Of a stretch of DNA of 64,000 nt, positions 42,501-50,478 are shown piece by piece. Position 1 is the first letter of the stretch, and every line of letters starts with the position of its first letter. The position numbers were made by a program, and so were the translations under genes. The stretch comes from Rhynchopus sp. YZ270_cl-10 (Eukaryota; Euglenozoa; Diplonemea; Diplonemida; Diplonemidae), in NCBI GenBank assembly GCA_964035575.1, contig OZ037894.1, forward strand, positions 1,116,001 through 1,180,000. Reading direction: 5' to 3'. The notes below the pieces were generated by a model. That model saw only the letters and a program-made list of their open reading frames with translations. It ran no database searches and was not told the origin of the DNA.

Positions 42501-45500
42501 GTGCCGTTTACTGAGGACGGGGTGGTGCAGGGTGCGATGCAAGAGATGCTGGCACTGCCGCGCGCCACAGAGCACATTGCGTTGGGCCATCCGTCACCGC
42601 TGCCACGTGGTGCGCGGGCTGGGGACATTGTTGTTGTCAAACAGGACGAGCTGCGTCCTCCGGTTCTTGGTGTGCTCACACAGGACGCTGCAGACGCAGA
42701 CCTCCTCCGCGTTGTGGTCAGCGGCTCTGCTGAAGTCATCCCCGTCTCCAAGGCCCAGGTCTGGGTCCAGAAGCGCCGCCACTCCGACCACGAACCCGAC
42801 TCCGTCTCCGACCTCCACCGCGCTCTCTACGGCTCCCTCATCGACCTCGTCACTGTTATGTCGCGCGACCTTCTCCTCAAATTGGTCATCACCTGCGCGG
42901 CCACTTCTCGCCAGCTCCGCGTGGAACGCACTGCTTCCGCGGAAACCGCCTTAAATAAGGCGCTTGCGAATTGCTTTATATTGACTGCGGTGGATGGGAA
43001 TTTGACGTCCGCGGATGTGCAGCTGCTTCCCGAGCAGTATGACGCTGTCGATGCGTTGGGGAGAATCATGGTGCAGAACAACGAAGACACCGCAGCCGAG
43101 GACACGACGACAACTCTACTGGACCTGGTGCTGCCCAGCTCTCTGGACGCACTTCTCTCCTGTGCAGAGGACGACGTCTTTGTCGTGGACCACACCCTGC
43201 AGGGCCGTGCCTCAGGCACACACGGCTGCATCCGCTTCTGGCACTGCGAGGTGATGGCCGTCCTCTTCAAATCCACAACCCTCCTCAACGCGACGCTCTC
43301 CTTCTACTATGACGAAGACCACACCACCCTCGCATGGTCCTCCTCCACCCTCGAAAAGACCTGCCCAGAAGGAAGCATGGCAGAGCTTCCACCTGCTTTG
43401 TACCTTCCTGCTTCAAAGATATATTACGAGATTGCACCGAAGGTCGCGAAGGAGAAGGAAAAGGAGAAAAAGAAGGAGAAGGAGAAAGGGAAGAAGGGCG
43501 CTGCGACGCGGCTGTTTGCGGCGGGGGATGGGATGTTCCGGCTGTCCGGGGTGTGTTTTCATGCGTCACCTTTGTGTCAATTCATTAAAGAAGGAGCGGT
43601 GTCTGCTAAGCCAAATGTTGGGTTCAGCCTCAGCGCCTGCCGGGCTGCCGCAGTCGCCAACCGGACCACCATCCTGCACGACAGCACACAGTTCTTCAGC
43701 GCTGGAGGAATTGACAACTACACTGCCCTGAAACGCTGCTGGGCTGCCTGCATGGCCTGCGTCAAGCTTGCGTACGTCCCCTACAAGGCGCAGGCGTACT
43801 CCATCCTATGCCTGCTCCTGCCACAGCTTGCTTCGATAGAGGTAGCGGAGAACGCTGAAAGTGATGTCCTGAAGGATCTGTTCTACATCCGTCTTGATGC
43901 GGAGCAGGTGCATAGGCGGCATGAGCGTGATGCATCTGATGCAGGTGGGTTCGATGCGTCCTTCTTCCGTGCCGTGGAGCTTCTCAGCATTGCGCGGAAG
44001 TTTACGAAGGCGGATGTGTGTTTGAATTTGCTGCTTCCAGAGACGCAGCCTGCGTCGTATGTGGTAGAGGGAAATGCGTGTTGTGTGTCGTGTGCGATGA
44101 CGCATGTGTTAGCAAACCCGGGGACAACAAAACCAGAGTTCAGATTTGAGCCAAACAAACGTTGCAATGGGAATCGGCTGCCGAAGTGGGCGGATCGATA
44201 CCGTTGGGTGGAGGCAGAAGACTTTGCGCAGGTGGAGCACCTCTTTGAGGAGAAGGAGTACGCATCTGGGCCAGGCACGTCCCTCCGCTACCTCATGGGC
44301 ACTGCACGCGATGGGGAGTTGTTGGTGCCGTTTCTCAAATCCTGGGCACCGCACCCAATGGAGTACCACATCTCCTGCGGGTTTGTGGACAGAGTGGCCA
44401 TGATGCGGCGCGAGCTTGAGTACCTTTCCGGGGAGTCTCCAGCACCACCTGTGTGGCTCGTCAATGAGATTGTCGCAGACGCAATGAAGCGGGCCCAAGT
44501 AGAGCAGTCGGACCATCCGTATTACGAGGTGTCTGGTGAAGGTGAGTGTCTCGAAGCACCGATGGTGTTCTTTACCTTTGATAAGAGGTGTCAGACGCAG
44601 ACGAACCACCGTGTCGTGCTGTTTGACACAAAGACAAAGGAGGAGCTGCACAGTGTGGGTGGGGAGTGCATTTCGAATCAGTCGATTGCGGTGAAGGGGC
44701 GGAGTGTGTCGTACAAATTCTGCACTGTGAACACGCAGGCGCTGCACGGCTTCCCCTGTGGGGTGTGCAAGAAGGACATCTGCGGGTTGCGCTACAACTG
44801 CGGCGTCTGCAGCGAGGACCTCTGCGCCACATGCGCAGCCACACCAGGTGCCCACCCGGAACACCACCTCCTCACACGCATCTCACGCCCCACCCTCTCA
44901 CCACCTCCGCTTCTCCCTGTGGTCTACCCTTTCGAGTACTGGAAGAGCAAGGACAGACAGAACAAACCGCACGCCGTTGCCTGCGACACCTGCGGCATGG
45001 ACCCCATAGTGGGGACACGCTTCTGGTGCCAGAACTGTCCTTGTGAGTACAACCTCTGTTCGGTCTGTGTCGAGCAGGATACGCACCCATGGGCGCATGT
45101 CTTTGTACGCGTGGTGCACCCTCTTCCGAAGTTTTCTGCAGCGGCGCTCAACCTCCCTCTTCCCTCGATGTACTGCGATGAGGCCGATGCGGCAGACTGG
45201 GGGTGGTTGTTCACTGCAGAGATCGCGACACCTATGCCGCCGAGGGAGAAGCTTGCGACACTGCACCAGAATGTGTCCAACGCGTTTGAAGGGTGGACCA
45301 TGACACACGACGCAGAGCTGCTGCGGTGGATGAGCGGCGAGCTGTACCTCGACCACAACACCTTTGAGGGGCCTGCACTCTCCCACATCCCTGCCCCTGA
45401 GAGTGAGTACGGTCTGATCCACACGATTCCTGTGTCCGCAATCCGCTTCCGCTTTGCGCTTCTGCGCTCTTTGGATAAAAAAATGCAGTGGTTTTTACGT

Positions 45501-47201
45501 CTCGTTGACCCCTCTAGCACGGAAACACTATGCTCCGCGTCTTATGAAAGCCAGATGCACGAAGCATGCGCAGCTATAGAGAAACGCCGTGTTGCGAGCG
45601 GGCAGAGACCGTACTCCTCCACAAGCACGCCAACGAGCAACGCAGGGGTCGTCCCAGGCATTGGGACCACCTTCTCCTTCGTCTCCCTGCCGGCTATGCT
45701 GCGCAGGCTGAAGGGCCTCATCTCCAAGCCTACGAAGCTCATGGCGATGCACCTCTCCATGCAAGCATCACAGCTATCACGTATCCCTCGCATCAAACTC
45801 AAGCTTCGCAGAATGGGTGGCGACGAACCCAAACAAACCCGCATCGCGCAACCCAACTTCTCCGACTCTTCCGACGAAGAAGCCCCTTGCTTCCGCACCC
45901 CAAGCAGCCTTGCGCTAGCCTCAGAAGGGTCTACCGTAGCACGCACCCCATCTGGCCTTCCAAATCTGGTCCACAGATCGCCTACTGTCGACAGCCTCCG
46001 ACAGGGGTCGAACCTTACAGAGCTGCGTCGTCTGCATTCAGGCCTTCCACAGACACCGCCTACAGCGAGAAGGACGTCGACAGACTCATTTCCAGAGGAG
46101 AGTGCCAAAAGCTGTATTATCTTGCAGGCATTCAAACAGATTGGTGCGACGCAGGATGGGCTGTTCCGTTCTAAGCATACTGCATGGAAGGTGGTCTTCC
46201 TGGGCGAAGCTTCGGACGACTATGGTGGGCCCTTCCGCGACTCCTTAACTGATATGTGCGAGGATGTGATGACAGGGTCGTTGTCTCTGCTGCTCCCGGT
46301 GCCGAACGCGGCAGCGGAGATAGGCGGCAACCGAGACACGTTCCTCCCAAATGCGCTGGCCTCGTCGGTCTTCCATACTCATCTCATGGAGTTTATAGGC
46401 AAGCTTATGGGCGTCGCTATTCGGTCGAAAACGGTGTTTCCTGTGAACCTCCCGCAATTCGTTTGGAAGTCTCTCGCGCAAGAACCGATCTCCAGCGAAG
46501 ACATCAAAGAAGTGGACTCCCTCATGGACCAATGTCTCGACACCATCGACGTCCTGTCTGGATACTATGCAACTGATATGGGCGGCCGGCAGGTCCCTCT
46601 GCGTGGCTCGAACAGCTCTCTTCCCGACGATGTTTCCCCCGACCCTGCGTTGTTCAAGAAACTGCACACATTGTATAAACTGAATGAAGGACGGCACCTT
46701 GTGGCAAGTCTCTCGAAAGGGTTTGCGTCGGTTTTGCCGAAAAGGTTTATGCCTTTGTTCGGTGCGTGGGAGTTGCAGTTGGAGGTGAGTGGGTCTCCGG
46801 ATCTGGATGTGTGCTGGCTGAAGGACTCCACGGTGTACAGTGGGTACGATCGGATTGGGCCGGAGCTGGACTTTTTGTGGCGCGCGTTGCGGCAGTTTAG
46901 CTCGCATGAACGGTCGCTGTTTTTGAAGTTTGTGTGGGGCAGGTCTCGGGTAGGTGCACGCAGTGTAACTGCAGACGGCTCTGCAGGCGAAGACGCACCG
47001 CAAATGGAAGTCCGCAAGATGCCCTGCGACCGCCCTGACGAAACCCTTCCCACAAGCCACACCTGCTTCTTCCGCCTCGAGCTCCCTGAGTACACTACCT
47101 ATGAAATCTGCCACGCTAAGCTAAAGTACGCGGTCACCCACTGCAACGTTATCGACACCGACTACACTGCGCATGCAATTGCATCTCGTGACGAAGAGTA
47201 A
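36588..47201 (+). CDS. Giant HECT-type E3 ubiquitin ligase, 3,537 aa, with UBR box, UBA and two ZZ fingers
   Basis: One uninterrupted 10.6-kb frame. ATG follows a C/T-rich stretch in ACACACA context. Residues 1 to about 1750 are mostly helical with no named domain. About 1750-1810 is a UBR-box-like zinc site (CESCAKVDGTVTPFCAYC, CHRGHD, CRC). About 1860-1905 is a UBA (MMDQGFPERTCLTLLSSNKG). About 2718-2762 and 2795-2845 are ZZ fingers (CGVCKKDICGLRYNCGVC; CDTCGMDPIVGTRFWCQNC). About 3184-3530 is the HECT domain with catalytic Cys near 3493 (LPTSHTCFFRLELP). A conserved-looking IRFRFALLR block upstream recalls HERC1/HECTD4-like ligases. No RCC1 repeats or PABC domain seen, so it is not a plain HERC or UBR5. 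A Lys/Glu run (about residues 2285-2305) is a likely linker. Confidence 0.93.
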   Translation: MPSHVDPLREDAEGGLGGEVAIRRLSVSLSDSALLPYQKTSPEASPAGSPQGVLMPTALKKKTYQFNSSYSDLASVLGFVGTSRLKCVEVMQLCTPGPQVLWTAGLVHLRSSLWDIVVADTPAVQAGSGSAASPPVSPVKVIETELTKVCFADSGKRLPRLGKSNLENAFQHICKTAPTSAVKLREAASDASHESSVLTSSRDQLLSMVSDSKQEPRRRSKACLSLLSIGCGHGSLCDTLLSLRGLSLLQKDMFDGKGVIYKPECNKVVMTWATQYTTTPAWPPSCRGAFTTALFFSAALHRPVVPIKAGDAIPPGHLMLLIASTLQSMMTSAAVTDSAAVTCHADVVVLLGHLLLALSERLKAGASHPDSCLYLMSVFLQMLKANATAAVHYDEATIPSSSLCTPPSLPYHDAQTTLRYGEVVRLSADLLATVLADLQGYPTSLKASLTEVAGLAASARARCLAYSAHRPHVAHVVLRNLFLDLMPSRNFCGHAAVAAVLAVVQLAGGGTGVRRGSSATTTVVPRFSVEEALCLLQSISGDVDTLREVVQEAQTHCEPNPSGRVPAPPLVTLALELIDTQEVLLPRSHTLTTKRYATTTAVHDSCQNIIFRWLAALLKENQEELGGGAVTNYMSALLDLFKSVAGLLQTAQTTPAPAVFRVFSMVVGALVHLLVPASVIGRIPSFILCGSSASSDNLDTSSRLSFASETSCIVNHLFANLNTSGLPSTMGIGRMHSWRPTGSEVAGGVWLRYNERSAIRKVLRTGEADAAAIVISMVIPADTGEVVVEGDGVKQVSNNTSLDERFLMYVAKGNEATVTIEICGVSVDIARVKVRWVSLPHRVDPAAESLLLCGWMCGGAASAALVLSRVGITDAEASTSTLLASPLFLYGMEAPEHHMPSFVRVRGEKQQSSKDVKASDVFCYPHSYQTEKETRMLHGVLRMHTFLRNLCENEGPAAVLHAELQQAKVGERMDTALRCIVAALLKHSRRLTEHAADMADGYPIEPADRASVIRCWKVASKARFWLLERKQAWQLASSDHLSDIITSRASFLLQSRYHGSPKYAEDLVRRRSTLFDLSEALQTRHLPEAAECFVGVDTTQLVLEFVLPNIPLPDQPLGLDSMRLEEELPSIVRKAADAAVKEIRNLEESMKRRAERVPHCIAALQFSAKMLTCLRRAEEGAGRSPLLCGVRAAFLSTLTAGCRSRELHSPSGFHPLALLEGVAPSEVLQLQRAFYALCTSVGSDLSLIIASPEETSSATAALSWFCLDIGLADIEWIQHLNIIPYLVPKLFLSKTDSTALAASVLRHFLFCMVEMLTRWDAVVAVSQLPKDPSAVHEGMVSLVTTAAGMLSEGLRDPQACGGHGTAQALELLSILELCTPAALQTPFSEALLSDEALVSLANQRDTFSNSAQVAGRAAALICQRVLSHAPVEGNAPPLTEAQRERVQTLIHQLIRAVGRTETSLFLSTTPAVGVNEEVGDLVHALGGLCARGGELAELFAAELWRIVDGVETTFGRYVRVMQESEHDVQDTPELDEAVAALIMLAGRDTPPQAGSIVDVWVGDTTHVRCCGAEEVLCSGHTPHGVIERWVPGVVESVDSVHGRAKVCLEAEKLPDGDSVFMFEHIRHRGDGSILVNTAAHCKETSLTALSNLLQFYVKSDHVFKKKTKLGLTRCLLHVASKAVKLIHRVSGVDRVAFDTAFNRPAFLTTLCAIASRNTSLLFATFPGAGRGGFGKLQACTTSLNGSRGLLQPSFHCESCAKVDGTVTPFCAYCAKVCHRGHDVTEVFDKTGASKTFACRCVSSASKLCCASMSEHPEPRGSLLAQAVAVTRCCLGLMSASHEFLSMSSPPQVPSIPLSPPDHSFECLREMMDQGFPERTCLTLLSSNKGDIARTLRQLHEQDGDSDSAASWFFDFFDKKVPKDILRLALKTAHGTDTQEWMTSTFKAGSFDKGVWETLLDRTDWASHIDSTVPFTEDGVVQGAMQEMLALPRATEHIALGHPSPLPRGARAGDIVVVKQDELRPPVLGVLTQDAADADLLRVVVSGSAEVIPVSKAQVWVQKRRHSDHEPDSVSDLHRALYGSLIDLVTVMSRDLLLKLVITCAATSRQLRVERTASAETALNKALANCFILTAVDGNLTSADVQLLPEQYDAVDALGRIMVQNNEDTAAEDTTTTLLDLVLPSSLDALLSCAEDDVFVVDHTLQGRASGTHGCIRFWHCEVMAVLFKSTTLLNATLSFYYDEDHTTLAWSSSTLEKTCPEGSMAELPPALYLPASKIYYEIAPKVAKEKEKEKKKEKEKGKKGAATRLFAAGDGMFRLSGVCFHASPLCQFIKEGAVSAKPNVGFSLSACRAAAVANRTTILHDSTQFFSAGGIDNYTALKRCWAACMACVKLAYVPYKAQAYSILCLLLPQLASIEVAENAESDVLKDLFYIRLDAEQVHRRHERDASDAGGFDASFFRAVELLSIARKFTKADVCLNLLLPETQPASYVVEGNACCVSCAMTHVLANPGTTKPEFRFEPNKRCNGNRLPKWADRYRWVEAEDFAQVEHLFEEKEYASGPGTSLRYLMGTARDGELLVPFLKSWAPHPMEYHISCGFVDRVAMMRRELEYLSGESPAPPVWLVNEIVADAMKRAQVEQSDHPYYEVSGEGECLEAPMVFFTFDKRCQTQTNHRVVLFDTKTKEELHSVGGECISNQSIAVKGRSVSYKFCTVNTQALHGFPCGVCKKDICGLRYNCGVCSEDLCATCAATPGAHPEHHLLTRISRPTLSPPPLLPVVYPFEYWKSKDRQNKPHAVACDTCGMDPIVGTRFWCQNCPCEYNLCSVCVEQDTHPWAHVFVRVVHPLPKFSAAALNLPLPSMYCDEADAADWGWLFTAEIATPMPPREKLATLHQNVSNAFEGWTMTHDAELLRWMSGELYLDHNTFEGPALSHIPAPESEYGLIHTIPVSAIRFRFALLRSLDKKMQWFLRLVDPSSTETLCSASYESQMHEACAAIEKRRVASGQRPYSSTSTPTSNAGVVPGIGTTFSFVSLPAMLRRLKGLISKPTKLMAMHLSMQASQLSRIPRIKLKLRRMGGDEPKQTRIAQPNFSDSSDEEAPCFRTPSSLALASEGSTVARTPSGLPNLVHRSPTVDSLRQGSNLTELRRLHSGLPQTPPTARRTSTDSFPEESAKSCIILQAFKQIGATQDGLFRSKHTAWKVVFLGEASDDYGGPFRDSLTDMCEDVMTGSLSLLLPVPNAAAEIGGNRDTFLPNALASSVFHTHLMEFIGKLMGVAIRSKTVFPVNLPQFVWKSLAQEPISSEDIKEVDSLMDQCLDTIDVLSGYYATDMGGRQVPLRGSNSSLPDDVSPDPALFKKLHTLYKLNEGRHLVASLSKGFASVLPKRFMPLFGAWELQLEVSGSPDLDVCWLKDSTVYSGYDRIGPELDFLWRALRQFSSHERSLFLKFVWGRSRVGARSVTADGSAGEDAPQMEVRKMPCDRPDETLPTSHTCFFRLELPEYTTYEICHAKLKYAVTHCNVIDTDYTAHAIASRDEE

Positions 47202-47591
47202 GATGTGGCTCAAGTTTTCTTTGAGCGTGAGTGGGGTTTCATTTACCTTGGGGGGGGGAAAAATCTCAGAGAGATGCATTTTTTTTTGTGAGCGGAAAGT
47301 GTCACGTCGTTCACTCAACCCAACCGTGCTTCGCAACACCATCGTCCAACAGGTGAGAGGTAGTGTGTGTGGAAGCCTCAACTCATCTAAGAAGGGCGGG
47401 GGTGAGGAAATGACAAGTGAGGCTTTTGTGGATGTGAGGAATGTTCATATTTCACCATTTTTTTTTTGTGATAAATTTTTTGTGCGGTTTTGTGCTGAAT
47501 GTTTTTCGTTTTTCGAATGTTTCAAAATACGGACGAAAAGTCAAAAAAAAGTGTATTGTATTGTAAAAAAGCGTTGGTTGAAAACTGATAG

Positions 47592-47612
47592 GTGACTAAA
47601 ACACAGATAGGT
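47592..47612 (+). repeat. Dispersed motif DR-B, copy 5 (weak)
   Basis: GTGACTAAAACACAGATAGG, a diverged member. Confidence 0.45.
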
Positions 47613-47821
47613 TGATCTTCATCTTCCCTAACTTTTCCCTTACTTTTTTTCGTGTAGTAATCCTTTCCACAGACATTGGATGCCCCCCCTCCTCCTCCAC
47701 CCGCCTTTGCTATTACTTCACGTGAACCAGAGGGAATTCTTCGCGATTTTTTTGCATCTCTCTTTTCTTCTTTTTGCATCAGTTTTTGTTGGGCAAAAAT
47801 TTAAAATAATTAAAACTGTCG

Positions 47822-47911
47822 GGGGTAAATTGCGATAACCACGTGTTCTTTTTGTTTCCGTTTTGCGATAACACGTGCACAAAAAGTATATCGCGTTATC
47901 GCAATTTACCC
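47822..47911. mobile_element. Mutator-like MITE, 90 bp
   Basis: Ends GGGGTAAATTGCGATAAC and GTTATCGCAATTTACCC. A perfect 9-bp duplication AAACTGTCG flanks it (47813-47821 and 47912-47920). 9-bp duplications with GGG termini point to MULE-type transposition. Confidence 0.8.
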
Positions 47912-48060
47912 AAACTGTCGCATTGCTTCCACACACCTCTCTTCCGTAATATTATTGGAACACAAAACTAGGAAAACACAATACATGCTATTGTACCCCT
48001 ATAGCCTCTAGTAGCTCCCCTAAAAAAAAAAGTTCACTTTAAATTTTAAAACGGCACCAC

Positions 48061-48182
48061 TGGTGTGATCGGAACCAGACGGGAAAAAAACAACGAATTC
48101 TAAGTGTGTAGAAATCTCCTGTTCCCCCTTGGTAGGAGGAGTACAGGAGAAGTATAGGGGAATTTGGGTTCCGATCACACCA
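48061..48182. mobile_element. TGGTG-family MITE, 122 bp
   Basis: 16-bp perfect inverted ends TGGTGTGATCGGAACC, flanked by a perfect 5-bp duplication ACCAC (48056-48060 and 48183-48187). Same family as 3472-3626. Confidence 0.85.
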
Positions 48183-48239
48183 ACCACTGTATTATTTTCT
48201 TTTTTTTGTGTGCCTACGCAGTTCGATAGCCGTCAACTA

Positions 48240-48663
48240 CCGTCTTTTGAAAAAATATGGACCAGAAATAACATGGACCAGAATAATGATGGACCAGAAC
48301 AATTATGGACCTTTTGGGATTTTTTTTTTTAATGGACCTATTTTTCTGGTCCGACATATGTGTGGGGTTTTTTTGTACTTGTCCAGAATTTTGACAGGGA
48401 GTCGCGCGCGCGAAGCGCGTGCGACGACCGCTTGTGTGGGGAGAAAGCTCGGAATGGGTCTACCGGGCCCACAGATAAGCCGAGATGCCCCGCCAACGTG
48501 CGGTACCGAAAGCTCGGAATGGGTCTGAAAATGGACAAGTTCAAAAAAAAAAGCCTAACACAGATGGACCAGAAATAACATGGACCAGAACAATTATGGA
48601 CTTTTTGGGATTTTTTTTTTTTTATGGACCTATTTTTCTGGTCCATAATTTTTCAAAAGACGG
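48240..48663. mobile_element. TA-flanked non-autonomous element, 424 bp
   Basis: Ends CCGTCTTTTGAAAAA and TTTTTCAAAAGACGG, then ATGGACCAGAAA-type repeats in both arms; flanked by TA (48238-48239 and 48664-48665). The GGACCAGAA unit is repeated several times, and AAAGCTCGGAATGGGTCT occurs twice inside. Probably mobilised by a Tc1/mariner-type transposase. Confidence 0.8.
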
Positions 48664-48957
48664 TATTTTTTTTTTCCGGGAGGGTGGGTGGGGGGTACGG
48701 CTTTCTTCGTGTCAATTCATAACAACCACACAGCTTCACGTGTTGATCATGTCAATTTTTTACGTTTTTTTCTTTTTTGGGTCTTTGGCCCGACAAAAAA
48801 AACAAGCCCCCTCTTGTCCCCTCGGTGTCTCTGTCAGATGCGTTAGTGCTTTCGACTCCACCCTTTTAGTGAAGAAGTACTTCAGATACAGGCTCATTAC
48901 CAATTTTTTTTTTCTCTTTCTTTGAGTCCACTTTGTTATCATAACCACTACAAACAT

Positions 48958-49029
48958 AAAAAAAGCAAGGGTACATTTTTTAGCACCCTCTGTACCTTCT
49001 TTTCGTCAGAAAAAGAATGTATATGAAAC
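48958..49029. repeat. Duplicated spacer block, uninterrupted copy
   Basis: Matches 15972-16047 and reads straight through GTATATGAAA, where the other copy carries the 16048-16137 MITE. Confidence 0.65.
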
Positions 49030-49838
49030 AATCTCTTTGTTAGTAGCTTTTTGTGGGGGGGTTTTTTTTTTGTGGTTTTTTTTTGGCATTGTTGGGGTCA
49101 ATCGAGGTGCCTGCCTCAAGAACCATTTTGCATTCCACCCTCTCTTCTATAAACGTTTTTAAAAATAGGATGGAGCACCCCGGTCCGAAAAGGAATGCAG
49201 CCACCCCTGGCTTCAGGCTCGCGAACCCAGTATTGCAGTAACACTGGGTCTCACGGGCCAAAAAGCCGAAAAAAAAGAAAAGGCATTCCACCCTCTCTTC
49301 TTTGTATTCTGTTCTGTTTGGTGTTGTTACGTGGGACCTCTCTTAAGAGGATAAATGTTGGCGACACCACTGCCATTTCTGCAGGATGTGCGCGCGCGAG
49401 TGACCCGTTCATCTTGTATGTGTGCGAGGCTTAAGATTGTCGTAACGTTTTAGCGCAAGGTAAAGATGCTAATTGCCTCCTGTGGGTGGGGGGGAAACGA
49501 AAAGAGGGGATAATCACCCTTCTTTATTTCCCCCCCCTCTGATTATGCGCGTTGTGCTCAAAGGCACAGTTAATATTTCTTGGTTTTTCTTCTTTTTCTT
49601 CTGGTGTTTTTCCGGTCTTTTCTGGTGTCTTTCCTTATGGGGAAGGTTGTTGTCGCATGCGGAATTGCGGAATTCTGCTGATGCCCTGCCGAGTTGTTTT
49701 ATTTTTTCAACTCTCGCTCACGTTCAGCGTAAATATTTTAACAAGAAGACAAAAAAAATTTTCAGGCAGCATTCGCTAGTTGGGAAGATCAATTAAGGCG
49801 GCCCTTCGCGTCGATTGTGTCCATTTAGCTTCACGGCA

Positions 49839-49990
49839 CACGGTGCCCAGTTTGATGTGGGAAAGCGTCAAAAGTGGACGAAAATACAGGTTGAGAATTG
49901 CTCTCCCGCGGGAGGGCGTCTGGGAGAGCATACGCTTTCCCAATAAAACATCAATTTTTTGACGCTCTCCCGTTCAAACTGGCCACCGTG
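49839..49990. mobile_element. Fold-back element, 152 bp
   Basis: Inverted arms of about 35 bp: CACGGTGCCCAGTTTGA ... AGCGTCAAAA on the left, TTTTTTGACGCTCTCCCG ... CCACCGTG on the right. No clear target duplication. Confidence 0.6.
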
Positions 49991-50151
49991 CAGAACGAGG
50001 ACCTGTGGTGAACGAAAACTTTTCTCCTTTTGTTGTTGTTGTTGTTGTTTTGTTTTGGTGCCCCCTGAGTCCACAAGACATTTCTTTCAACTTCACTTTT
50101 TCTTATTATTTTTATTCCCCCCCTGCCCCCGCCCCAAATGACTACACAACA

Positions 50152-50236
50152 GTTAAGTCAATGACTATACTTTACTTGCGGTTTCAGTGTTGGCTTACAA
50201 CGGTAAAACCACAAGCCAAGTCATGTACTTCGTCAT
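50152..50236. mobile_element. Fold-back repeat, family FB1, copy 2
   Basis: GTTAAGTCAATGAC ... GCGGTTTCA ... TAAAACCACAAGCC ... AAGTCATGTACTTCGTC, homologous to 4434-4521. Confidence 0.6.
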
Positions 50237-50478
50237 ATGCCATTTGTAGCCTACCAACACAAAGAAAACACTCGGAAGACGTGTTTCTTTCACAGCCATT
50301 TTGCTTTTTGTTTCGTTCATTTCTGATGTGTAATTTGTTTTCAAAGGGTTCAGTTTTTTTTTAAAGGGGTGTGTACTTTCAAGTTTAAGGCCTACTACTA
50401 GTACTTTACAAGGGTATTGAGAGGTGTTCTGTGCATGGATGCTTTCTGCACAAAAACAACACAAAAGACACACACATA

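Larger units (their letters stand above)
47202..50478. other. Intergenic, dense in small DNA elements
   Basis: No gene recognised across 3.3 kb. Listed separately: DR-B (47592), MULE-like MITE (47822-47911), TGGTG MITE (48061-48182), TA-flanked element (48240-48663), duplicated block (48958-49029), fold-back (49839-49990) and FB1 copy (50152-50236). GCATTCCACCCTCTCTTCT also occurs twice, at about 49130 and 49282. Confidence 0.6.

Noticed and set aside
46245-47114. 289-codon minus-strand frame opposite the HECT domain
   Set aside because: Antisense shadow; the + strand encodes the catalytic HECT motif.
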